Source: RXOA01 sp964554715
GTDB lineage: Bacteria > Bipolaricaulota > Bipolaricaulia > UBA7950 > UBA9294
Reading direction: 5' to 3'
DNA length: 16,335 nt
NCBI GenBank assembly: GCA_964554715.1
Contig: CAZKPU010000050.1
Coordinates: 1 to 16,335 of the forward strand
The notes under the pieces were generated by a model. The model saw nothing but the letters and a program-made list of their open reading frames with translations. It made no database searches and had not been told where the DNA came from. How positions within the stretch are numbered: position 1 is the first letter of the stretch; the number at the start of each line of letters is the position of its first letter. Shown piece by piece: positions 1 through 7,267 of this stretch. Both the position numbers and the translations under genes were made by a program.

Positions 1-268
1 GTACGTAGACGAAATCGCCGGCAACGACCGGCTTCTCGCCGTCGGCGCCCTTGACCACGCCGTGTCCCGACAGGATGTACACCTCGTGCTCCCACGGATG
101 GGTGTGGAACGGCGTGAACCCGCCCGGGGCGACGGTAAACCGGCGCATCGCAAAGTTCGGCGCGTTCTCCTGAGGGCCGATCAGCAGCTGTTTCACCACG
201 CCGCGCACCGTATCGCCGTTGTCGAACGCCGTTCCGGGAACCGGGTTGCTGTTGCCGGTGATGATCAT
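1..268 (-). CDS. Cupin-domain protein (C-terminus cut by window edge)
   Basis: The 89 visible residues form the first part of a small single-domain cupin beta-barrel. The motif FHTHPWEHEVYILSG (residues 54-68) matches cupin motif 1, with H55, H57 and E62 as likely metal ligands after a Gly-rich turn at 49-50. The second half of the barrel and cupin motif 2 lie beyond the edge. The ATG at 268 follows AGGGAG at a good spacing. The gene starts 22 bases after the stop of the phosphodiesterase gene, so the two are probably one transcript. Stand-alone cupins of this type may bind sugars or small acids, or act as isomerases or dioxygenases; nothing here selects among these. The fold is confident and the substrate unknown. 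Confidence 0.85.
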   Translation of the reverse strand, partial: MIITGNSNPVPGTAFDNGDTVRGVVKQLLIGPQENAPNFAMRRFTVAPGGFTPFHTHPWEHEVYILSGHGVVKGADGEKPVVAGDFVYV

Positions 269-290
269 CGCTGTCTCCCTTCTACGTAAC

Positions 291-1598
291 TCAAGGTTTC
301 CGGTTTCCGCCGCCGCGGGTAACGATCAGCGGAACGATCATCTCGCGGTCGGTCAGTCCGCCGTGCATCCCTCCGAGCATCCGCGCGTCGGGGTACGGGT
401 GGTACAGTGCCGTTCGCCCCACCGAGGTGATGATGAAATCGCCGATCCGGTCGAGCGTCTGGCTGCGGACCGATCCATCGGCTCCGAACAGCCCCGCCTC
501 GGCCGCTTCGCGGCTGGGGATACACGTCAATCCGGCGGTTTCGATTTGGCTGCGGATCGCGTCCGACAAGCCGGCGCTGCGGTTGCGGAGGTGGACGTAG
601 TTCGCTCGCGGTTCGCCGACCGGCGGAAGCAGAAGGGCGTTCTCCAGGTCGGGGAACGCCGCGATCGGCAGGTAGTCCTCACGGCTCATCGACACCATCC
701 CGTGATCGGAGGTGATCATCACTGACACATCCGGCGGCAGATCCCCCCACTCCCTGGCCAGCGTCGCGTCCAGTGAAAGGAGTTCGGCCTCGTAGGCGTC
801 GCTGTCCGGACCGTAGACATGGGCGGTGGCATCGGGCGACCCCCAATAGGCGCTGACGAACGTCTTCCCGTGCGAAGCCTGCAGAATCCGCCGTGCCGTG
901 ATCGTCAGATCGGAGAAGGTGATCACCGGGTGGATCTGCGTGGTCGCGCCGCGATACAGCAGGGAGGAAAGCCCGCTCGACGCGATGTGGCGGCTGAGAA
1001 CGACATGGGTTTCGACCCCGCATGAGCCGAGCTGTTCGTAGGCGGTGGGAACGCCGAGGAACGTCCCGATATCCAGTCCGGCGGCGACCGCCGATTCGCC
1101 GTGGCCGTTGCCGAGGACCGAGAGCTGGATCATGTTGGTGATCGTCCCCGTCTCGCGTAGGTAGAGGCGATACCCGAGCATCCCGTGGCGCTGCGGCGCC
1201 AGCCCGGTGGCAAACGACGTCACGGCGTTGGCGGTGGTCGACGGGAACACCGAGGTCAGCGGAACGGTCGTTTCCGCCGCTTGCGACAGCCACATGTCGG
1301 GATGCTCAGCGAGCATCTCTTGCAGCTTGAGGTAGCCGACCCCGTCGAGGATGAGAAGCAGGACGCGCTGGCTCTCTTCTTCGTGACCCAGCCGCTGATC
1401 GACGGAGTCCGGGACCGGCAGCGTCCGGCAGCCGAACTGACTCAGAACCAGGCGGGGAACCGCAAGGATCGAGAACCCTTCATAGTCCGGAAGCACGGCG
1501 TGATCGGGGATCCCGATCCCCGGCAGCGTGCGCTCCCTCAATCGGTTCAGGATGGCTGTATTCTCTGAAGTTTCTTTCCTATTCAAGCGTGATGTCAT
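291..1598 (-). CDS. Alkaline phosphatase superfamily phosphodiesterase/pyrophosphatase
   Basis: A 435-residue protein of the type I phosphodiesterase/nucleotide pyrophosphatase group within the alkaline phosphatase superfamily, expected to be a metal-dependent phosphohydrolase. Visible landmarks are LLLILDGVGYL with metal Asp85, VFPSTTANAVTSFATG with a nucleophile Thr at 121 or 122, WGSPDATAH (D256, H260), MITSDHGM (D298, H299) and GGMHGG (H412). These are the usual six or so two-metal ligands in family order. No signal peptide is seen, so it is likely cytoplasmic. I chose the ATG at 1598 over the GTG at 1604. A TATAAT box lies at 1607-1612, which puts transcription start at about the ATG, and there is no Shine-Dalgarno site. 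It is followed by the cupin gene. The substrate is not evident. Confidence 0.85.
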   Translation of the reverse strand: MTSRLNRKETSENTAILNRLRERTLPGIGIPDHAVLPDYEGFSILAVPRLVLSQFGCRTLPVPDSVDQRLGHEEESQRVLLLILDGVGYLKLQEMLAEHPDMWLSQAAETTVPLTSVFPSTTANAVTSFATGLAPQRHGMLGYRLYLRETGTITNMIQLSVLGNGHGESAVAAGLDIGTFLGVPTAYEQLGSCGVETHVVLSRHIASSGLSSLLYRGATTQIHPVITFSDLTITARRILQASHGKTFVSAYWGSPDATAHVYGPDSDAYEAELLSLDATLAREWGDLPPDVSVMITSDHGMVSMSREDYLPIAAFPDLENALLLPPVGEPRANYVHLRNRSAGLSDAIRSQIETAGLTCIPSREAAEAGLFGADGSVRSQTLDRIGDFIITSVGRTALYHPYPDARMLGGMHGGLTDREMIVPLIVTRGGGNRKP

Positions 1599-1606
1599 GG
1601 CCACGC

Positions 1607-1634
1607 ATTATAGGCGTGCGGCGATGCAGGTCCA
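1607..1634 (-). promoter_or_regulatory. Promoter for the phosphodiesterase-cupin unit
   Basis: On the minus strand a perfect TATAAT (1607-1612) lies 16 bases after TGGACC (1629-1634), four of six matches to TTGACA. Only 8 bases separate the -10 box from the ATG at 1598, which implies a leaderless transcript. Confidence 0.6.
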
Positions 1635-1660
1635 CCCACGCGTTCAAGCGTTTCCTTCTT

Positions 1661-2344
1661 CTAAGGGGAGATGCCGGGGCGGAGTGAGCCGTCGAACAGT
1701 TGCCCGAACGCGGCCTGTGCTTCCGCAGGCCAGGGATCCGAGATCAGCGCTTGTGCTTCGGCGCTGTCGGGGATCCCGTACAAAGGCGTTGCTTCTGCTT
1801 GGAGCATCAGGTTGTAGGCCGCCTCCACTTGCATCGTGTACTGGATCTCCGGTGGAACCACCGACCCTGCCGCCGTTGCCGTGGCATCGCCGAAAAGCTT
1901 CCAGATTTCGCCGGAGACCTCGAGGACGGCGACGAAATCCCCCATGGCCTGTCCCGACGGATTCTCGGTGCTGATGCTGCTTGCCGAAAGCCGGAGAACC
2001 CCTCGTAGATGTGCAGGCTCGGTTTCCGAACTTGGGGTGCCAATCAGATCGAACACGACCCAGCCCGCGGCGACGAGCGTGTAGCTGTCGCCGGCTCCTT
2101 CTCCCCACACATCTCCCTGAACCGAAAGCTGCACCGGGGATCCTTCGACGCCGAAGGCCGCATCCAACACAGCCGTTCCGTGGATCTCCGCCGACACATC
2201 GGTGGCGAGGAACCGCAAGATCACGGTTGCATCGCCGTGCATCTCGGCGTTGAATGGGAGGGCCGTGGCGGCAACCGTGCAGACAGAAACGAGCACGGAA
2301 CATGCGATCAAGACGGCAAGACGGTGCGCGGTTCGGCGATCCAT
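1661..2344 (-). CDS. Exported protein of unknown function
   Basis: A 227-residue protein I do not recognise. Residues 1-28 look like a Sec signal peptide: MDRRTAHR, then a hydrophobic stretch through LAVLIACSVLVSVCTVAATA, with cleavage probable near ATA-LP. The mature part is rich in short alternating polar/hydrophobic stretches (for example SPVQLSVQGDVWGEG and SYTLVAAGWVVFDLIG), suggesting an all-beta secreted or periplasmic domain. No catalytic motif, lipobox or second membrane segment is seen. The ATG at 2344 is chosen because the signal peptide starts there and a TATACT box sits 7 bases upstream. The long open frame further upstream (to 3109) has no protein-like character and overlaps the macro-domain gene antisense. 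Confidence 0.75.
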   Translation of the reverse strand: MDRRTAHRLAVLIACSVLVSVCTVAATALPFNAEMHGDATVILRFLATDVSAEIHGTAVLDAAFGVEGSPVQLSVQGDVWGEGAGDSYTLVAAGWVVFDLIGTPSSETEPAHLRGVLRLSASSISTENPSGQAMGDFVAVLEVSGEIWKLFGDATATAAGSVVPPEIQYTMQVEAAYNLMLQAEATPLYGIPDSAEAQALISDPWPAEAQAAFGQLFDGSLRPGISP

Positions 2345-2351
2345 GTGGACC

Positions 2352-2357
2352 AGTATA
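2352..2357 (-). promoter_or_regulatory. -10 box of the exported-protein gene
   Basis: TATACT on the minus strand ends 7 bases before the ATG at 2344, the distance expected for transcription starting on the start codon. No convincing -35 hexamer is visible at 16-18 bases upstream, and no Shine-Dalgarno site precedes the ATG. Confidence 0.45.
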
Positions 2358-2392
2358 TCCTGGAACGCGCAGATTGACGCGAGTTGCGCGAA

Positions 2393-2398
2393 AGGAGG
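2393..2398 (+). promoter_or_regulatory. Ribosome-binding site that decides the macro-domain start
   Basis: A perfect AGGAGG, with 0 bases to the ATG at 2399 and 6 bases to the GTG at 2405. Normal spacing favours the GTG. Confidence 0.6.
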
Positions 2399-2404
2399 AT
2401 GAGG

Positions 2405-2986
2405 GTGTTCACTGGAGAACGGCGGAATCAGGCAGCATCGACGTTCGAGCGGCCGATCGGATCCTCGGTTGTTCGCATCATCCACGGCGACTTGGTTGAT
2501 CAAGACACCGATGCCATCGTCAACGCCGCCCACCCCGGCTTGACCGGCGGCGGCGGTGTCGACGGGGCGATCCATGCCGCCGGGGGGCCGGAGATCCTCC
2601 GCGAGTGTCGGGCGTACGTCCGGGAACATGGGCCGCTTGCCACCGGGGAGGCGATGTGGACCCACGGCGGGCGGCTGCGGGCACGGTACGTGATCCACAC
2701 GGTGGGGCCGGTCTACAGCGCCGCGGCGCGGGCCGAATCGGCACGGCTGCTCGCGAGCGCGTACCGACGCAGTCTGGAAACGGCGCTTCACCTCGGCCTC
2801 CGCTCGATCGCGTTCCCGTCGGTCAGTACGGGTGCGTACGGATATCCGATTCTGCAAGCGGCTCCGATCGCCGTGTCGACCGCCGCGACGTTCTTGGGCG
2901 AACAGAGCGATGCGTGGGACGTGCGATGGGTGTGCCTGCATGCGGAGGCGTGGCGAATCCTTCGCGATGCACTGTCGGCGGTGTGA
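2405..2986 (+). CDS. Macro-domain protein (MacroD/YmdB-like)
   Basis: A 193-residue single macro domain, expected to bind ADP-ribose or hydrolyse O-acetyl-ADP-ribose or mono-ADP-ribosylated protein. Seen directly: HGDLVDQDTDAIVNAAHPGL (residues 27-46), the GGGGVDGAIHAAGG loop (48-61), LATGEAMWTHGG (78-89), YVIHTVGPVY (95-104) and FPSVSTGAYGYP (137-148), all in family order. The usual NAAN is NAAH here (N40-H43). The GTG at 2405 is chosen because AGGAGG at 2393-2398 sits 6 bases before it; the ATG at 2399 abuts the same site and is too close. It stands divergent from the exported-protein gene. Neighbours do not show its target. Confidence 0.9.
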   Translation: MFTGERRNQAASTFERPIGSSVVRIIHGDLVDQDTDAIVNAAHPGLTGGGGVDGAIHAAGGPEILRECRAYVREHGPLATGEAMWTHGGRLRARYVIHTVGPVYSAAARAESARLLASAYRRSLETALHLGLRSIAFPSVSTGAYGYPILQAAPIAVSTAATFLGEQSDAWDVRWVCLHAEAWRILRDALSAV

Positions 2987-3047
2987 GTCGTTTGCGGTCT
3001 GCAGTGGTTCCGACGGGCCGAAGTTCGTAGTTGTCGCGTCTTGCGGG

Positions 3048-3076
3048 TTGAGAACCACCGGCGGGTGCGCGAAAAT
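3048..3076 (+). promoter_or_regulatory. Possible promoter of the acyl-CoA cluster
   Basis: TTGAGA (3048-3053), a 17-base spacer and GAAAAT (3071-3076) give a moderate match ahead of the CoA-transferase gene. It is the best candidate in the 168-base gap after the macro-domain gene, but the -10 is weak. Confidence 0.3.
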
Positions 3077-3154
3077 GAGCGGCTCCCCGCTGCCTGGCGC
3101 GAGGGGCAAGATCGTTCAACCATCTTCGCCGGGTAGGTCGAGGAGGGGAGTGAA

Positions 3155-5038
3155 ACGAGCGCCGAGAGCATCGACCGAATCAAGCGCGATCATCCGGAGA
3201 AGTTCGCACCACTCGATCGGGTTTTTTCACGGATCCACCGTGGGGACCGGATCTTTGTCGGGACCGGCTGCGGCAAGCCGCAGTATCTGGTTCAGGAGAT
3301 GGTTCGCTACGTCAAGGCGAACCCCAAGGCGTTCTTCGACGCCGACGTGCTCCACTTCTGGTCGCTCGGCGTGTCCCCGTACCTCAACGAGGACGTCAAA
3401 CGCCACTTCCGGCTGGATTCGTTCTTTATCAGCGGGCCGATGCGGGACGCCGTCAACTCGGGGCGGGCCGACTACACGGCGATCTTCCTGTCGCAGGTTC
3501 CGGAGCTCTTCCATCGGGGGGTCATCCCGATCGATGTGGCGTTGGTTCAGACCTCTCCTCCGGATGATCACGGGTACGTCAGCCTGGGGATCAGTGTCGA
3601 CATCGTCCGCGCAGCCGTGGACAACGCCAAGATCGTGATCTGCCAGGTCAACGAAAAGATGCCGCGAACGCACGGCGACAGCTTCATCCACGTCAGCCAG
3701 GTCGACTATCTGGTCCCCCACGACGAGCCGCTGCTCGAGCTGGAGATGGAGGTTCCCGACGAGATCGCCGATCGGATCGGCGTGTACGTGTCGCGGTTGG
3801 TTGAAGACGGGGCGACGATTCAGGTCGGATACGGCAAAGTTCCCAACGCGATCCTGTCCAATCTGAAGGGGAAGAAGCACCTTGGCGTCCACACGGAGCT
3901 GATCAGCGACGGGATCGTCGAGCTGATGCAGGCCGGGGTCATCGACAACACGAAGAAGGCAGTCGACCGGCACAAGACGGTGGCGTCGTTCTGCATGGGC
4001 AGCGAATCGACGTATGAGTTCCTGCGCGACAACCCGGCCGTGACGTTCCGCGCTGTCGACTACACCAACCACCCGTCGGTGATCGCGACCCATCCGAAGA
4101 TGACGGCGATCAACGCAGCGCTGGAGATCGATCTCACCGGGCAAGCGTCCGCGGAGTCGCTCGGAAAGCAGTTCTACAGCGGGATCGGCGGACAGGCCGA
4201 CTTCATGCGTGGCGCCCTGCTTGCGCCCAACGGGAAAACGATCCTCGTGCTGCCGTCCACGGCACGCAACGGAGAGGTGTCGCGGATCTCGCCGCTGCTC
4301 AGCGAGGGGGCGGGCGTCACCCTCACCCGTGGGGATGTCCACTACGTGGTGACGGAGTACGGCATCGCGTACCTGCACGGGAAAAACACGCGAGAACGTG
4401 CGATGGAGCTGATCCGGATCGCGCACCCGAACTTCCGCGCCGATCTGCTTCGCCGTGCCAAGCAGCTGAATCTGATCTACCAAGATCAGGCGTATATCCC
4501 CGGCGAGCGGGGGCACTACCCCGAAGAGCTGGAAGCGTATCGAACGACCAAGACCAACATGGAACTCTCTCTGCGGCCGGTCAGGATCTCTGACGAGCCT
4601 CTGTTGAAAGAGTTCTTCTATTCTCTTTCGGACCAGTCGATCTACCGCCGGTTCATCTCGGTCCGCAAAGACATGCCGCATGAGCGTCTGCAGGAGTTCG
4701 TGGTCATCGATTACACCCGAGAGATGGTCATCCTGGTCTTTGAGCAAGACCCGGATGAACAACAAGAAACCGTGATCGGTGTAGGCCAGTACGGCATTGA
4801 TCCCGAATCTCACACCGCGGAAGTCGGGCTCGTCGTCCGTGACGACTACCAGAACCGTGGCATCGGAACCGAGATCCTCAACTACCTCACGGTCAACGCA
4901 AAACGTCAAGGCCTGCTCGGATTCTCCGCCGAAGTTCTGGTGGAGAACCGGGCGATGATGCACCTGTTCGAAGCAGGAGGATTCACGATCGAGAAGCGCC
5001 GGGAGGCGGGCGTGTACGAACTCCGGCTTTGGTTCTGA
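3155..5038 (+). CDS. Acetyl-CoA hydrolase/transferase fused to GNAT acetyltransferase
   Basis: A CoA-transferase-family domain (about residues 1-455) followed by a GNAT N-acetyltransferase domain (about 469-627). The first should cleave acetyl-CoA or move CoA between carboxylic acids; the second should acetylate an amine, probably a protein lysine. Seen: GDRIFVGTGCGKPQYLV near the N-terminus, GIGGQADFMRGALLAPNGK, LPSTARNGEVSRISPLLSEG and VTEYGIAYLHGK in the first part, then the acetyl-CoA-binding motif DYQNRGIGTEIL in the second. The first in-frame ATG, at 3299, would remove 48 residues including the conserved GDRIFVGTGCGKPQ block. The frame stays open back to a TAG at 3134, but holds no ATG, GTG or TTG in that part. 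AGGAGG at 3141-3146 lies 8 bases before an ACG at 3155, used here as a provisional start. A GTG at 3150 is one base out of frame. Function is confident, start uncertain. Confidence 0.88.
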   Translation, partial: TSAESIDRIKRDHPEKFAPLDRVFSRIHRGDRIFVGTGCGKPQYLVQEMVRYVKANPKAFFDADVLHFWSLGVSPYLNEDVKRHFRLDSFFISGPMRDAVNSGRADYTAIFLSQVPELFHRGVIPIDVALVQTSPPDDHGYVSLGISVDIVRAAVDNAKIVICQVNEKMPRTHGDSFIHVSQVDYLVPHDEPLLELEMEVPDEIADRIGVYVSRLVEDGATIQVGYGKVPNAILSNLKGKKHLGVHTELISDGIVELMQAGVIDNTKKAVDRHKTVASFCMGSESTYEFLRDNPAVTFRAVDYTNHPSVIATHPKMTAINAALEIDLTGQASAESLGKQFYSGIGGQADFMRGALLAPNGKTILVLPSTARNGEVSRISPLLSEGAGVTLTRGDVHYVVTEYGIAYLHGKNTRERAMELIRIAHPNFRADLLRRAKQLNLIYQDQAYIPGERGHYPEELEAYRTTKTNMELSLRPVRISDEPLLKEFFYSLSDQSIYRRFISVRKDMPHERLQEFVVIDYTREMVILVFEQDPDEQQETVIGVGQYGIDPESHTAEVGLVVRDDYQNRGIGTEILNYLTVNAKRQGLLGFSAEVLVENRAMMHLFEAGGFTIEKRREAGVYELRLWF

Positions 5039-5137
5039 GTCAGAGCCGAACCGGGTCGACGCTTGCTTATAGGGTCTGGCGCGCCAACGGAAGGGTAGGG
5101 CAGAATGATGGAATCGACGAAGGTGATAGGTGGTGTC

Positions 5138-7267
5138 ATGAACGAACAGACGGACATCCGGAGTCTGTTTGAGCCGAGAGGCGTGGCTGTGATCGGCGCG
5201 TCCTCCAATCCGGAAAAGATCGGCTACAGAATCGTTGAGAACATGATTTCGAGCGGCTACAAGGGTGAGATCTATCCGGTCAACCCCAAGGGCGGCGAGA
5301 TCCTTGGGCGGTCGATGCTGACAAGCGTCGTGGAAGCCACGGGGCCGGTCGACATGGCGGTGATCACCATCCCCGCCAAGTTCGTCTACGGTGCGGCCGA
5401 GGAGTGTGCCGAGGCCGGCGTCAAGAACCTGGTTGTGATCACGTCGGGGTTCTCGGAGGTCGGGGAGGCCGAAGAAGAGAAGAGGCTGGTCGAACTTGCC
5501 CACCGGACCGGGATGAGGGTTCTCGGACCGAACATCTTCGGCATCTACTCGGCGACCGCGGCGATGGACGCAACGTTCGGTCCGGGCGGAATCCTGCCCG
5601 GTCATGTCGCTATCGTCACCCAGAGCGGAGCGCTGGGGATCGCGATGATCGGCAAGACGGCGGCCGAATCGCTGGGGCTTTCGGCGCTGGTATCGATCGG
5701 GAATAAGTCGGATCTCGATGAATCCGACGTGCTCGGCTACCTTGCCGAAGATGACGCGACCAAGGTGATCCTGCTGTACATCGAAGGCGTCAAGAACGGA
5801 GACCGGCTGGCGGCGACCCTGAAGGAGATCACCAAGAGCAAGCACGTCGTGGTGATCAAGTCGGGACGCTCGAAGCGAGGCGCGATGGCCGCCGCATCCC
5901 ACACCGGGTCGCTCGCCGGTGCGGACGATATCTTCGACAGCGTCATGCGGCAGTGTGGCGTGCTTCGTGCGACGAGCGTCCAGGAGGCGTTCAACTGGGC
6001 GCGTTTCCTCGCGGATGCACCGCTTCCTCCGGGACCCGACGCCGTGATCGTCACCAACGGCGGTGGGATCGGCGTGTTGGCGACCGACGCGTGCGAGCTG
6101 TACAACGTCAACCTGTACGATGACCAGCCGAAGCTCCGCGAGGCGTTCAAAGACGTGATGCCCGACTTCGGATCGTCGAAGAACCCGGTGGATCTGACCG
6201 GTCAGGCGGCGGTCGATGACTACGCAAAGGCGCTCGACGCGGTGAGGACAAGCTCCGAGATCGGCGCCGGGCTGGCGCTGTACTGCGAGACGGCGCTGTT
6301 CGATACCGAGCAGTTCGCGAACCTGTTACGGCAGCAATACGCGCGGTTCCGCGGCAAGAAGCCGATCGTGTTCTCGCTGTTCGGTGGGGAGAAGATCGAA
6401 GCGACGACGCAGGCGTTGCGCAAAGAAGGAATCCCCGTTTTTGCCGACGTCTACGAGGCGGTATCAAGCCTTGGCGCGCTGTATCAGTCGTGGCGGAACC
6501 TCGAGCGCGAGGACGAAAAGCTCGACGAACCGACGTTCGATGTGGAAGCGATCCGTGCGGTGCTTCAGGAAGCGCGTGCCGACGGACGGAACTTCCTGCT
6601 CGCTCACGAAGCGAGCAGGGTTGCCGCACTCCTCGGGATCACGATGCCCAAGTCCACCGTGGCCAAGAATCTGGAGGAAGCGGTCGCTGCGGCGGAAGAC
6701 ATGGGCTATCCCGTCGTGATGAAGGTCGTCTCCAAGGACATCATCCACAAGAGCGACGCCGGCGGCGTAGCGCTCGACCTGGAGAATCGCGAAGAAGTGA
6801 TCGACGCGTTCCAGGCGATCATGCGAAGCTGTCGCGCCTATAAAGCGGACGCAGTGATCGAAGGCGTCGAAGTGGCCGAGATGGTGAAGTCCGGTGTGGA
6901 GACGATCCTCGGCGCCCGACAGGATGCATCGTTCGGTCCGACCGTCATGTTCGGGCTCGGAGGGATCTACGTCGAAGTGATGAAGGACGTTGCGTTCCGT
7001 GCCGCGCCCGTGTCCAAGAAGGAAGCGTTGAGCATGGTCGCGGAGATCCGCTCGTATCCGCTGCTACTCGGCGTGCGCGGGGAGAAGCGCAAAGACATCG
7101 AAAGTGTCGTGCAAGTGGCCACCACGCTTGGTCATCTTGTCAACGGTTGCCGGGAAATCAGTGACATCGAGGTCAATCCGCTGGTTGTGTACGATCACGG
7201 CAGCGGTGCCAAGGCGCTCGACGTACGCATCCTCCTCGGCGAGGATAAGGGGGTGAGCCCGTCGTGA
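5138..7267 (+). CDS. ADP-forming acyl-CoA (acetate-CoA) ligase, fused alpha-beta
   Basis: A 709-residue NDP-forming acyl-CoA synthetase with both subunits in one chain. It should convert acetyl-CoA (or another acyl-CoA), ADP and phosphate to the acid, CoA and ATP, in either direction. Seen: the CoA-binding Rossmann start FEPRGVAVIGASSNPEKIGY (11-30), VTQSGALG (160-167), the phospho-histidine region SHTGSLAG (H255), VTNGGGIGVLATDACE (305-320), then an ATP-grasp module with GYPVVMKVVSKDIIHKSDAGG (523-543; H537) and FGLGGIYVEVMKD (605-617). Order and length match archaeal-type fused enzymes. The ATG at 5138 is preferred because family members begin close to the FEPRGVAV motif and AGGTGGTG precedes it; ATGs at 5105 and 5108 would add 10-11 residues. 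Its stop overlaps the next start by 4 bases, so the two are translationally coupled. Confidence 0.93.
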   Translation: MNEQTDIRSLFEPRGVAVIGASSNPEKIGYRIVENMISSGYKGEIYPVNPKGGEILGRSMLTSVVEATGPVDMAVITIPAKFVYGAAEECAEAGVKNLVVITSGFSEVGEAEEEKRLVELAHRTGMRVLGPNIFGIYSATAAMDATFGPGGILPGHVAIVTQSGALGIAMIGKTAAESLGLSALVSIGNKSDLDESDVLGYLAEDDATKVILLYIEGVKNGDRLAATLKEITKSKHVVVIKSGRSKRGAMAAASHTGSLAGADDIFDSVMRQCGVLRATSVQEAFNWARFLADAPLPPGPDAVIVTNGGGIGVLATDACELYNVNLYDDQPKLREAFKDVMPDFGSSKNPVDLTGQAAVDDYAKALDAVRTSSEIGAGLALYCETALFDTEQFANLLRQQYARFRGKKPIVFSLFGGEKIEATTQALRKEGIPVFADVYEAVSSLGALYQSWRNLEREDEKLDEPTFDVEAIRAVLQEARADGRNFLLAHEASRVAALLGITMPKSTVAKNLEEAVAAAEDMGYPVVMKVVSKDIIHKSDAGGVALDLENREEVIDAFQAIMRSCRAYKADAVIEGVEVAEMVKSGVETILGARQDASFGPTVMFGLGGIYVEVMKDVAFRAAPVSKKEALSMVAEIRSYPLLLGVRGEKRKDIESVVQVATTLGHLVNGCREISDIEVNPLVVYDHGSGAKALDVRILLGEDKGVSPS

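Noticed and set aside
2384..2404. Earlier TTG (2384) or ATG (2399) start for the macro-domain gene
   Set aside because: The ribosome-binding site at 2393-2398 lies after the TTG and directly touches the ATG; GTG at 2405 has normal spacing.
2345..3109. N-terminal extension of the exported-protein frame
   Set aside because: The extension is antisense to the macro-domain gene and would bury the signal peptide in the middle of a protein. A -10 box sits right before the inner ATG.
3227..5902. 891-codon open frame on the minus strand
   Set aside because: It lies antisense to the CoA-transferase and ligase genes. Its product is dominated by Arg, His, Asp and Val without any domain pattern, as expected from the complement of GC-rich codons.
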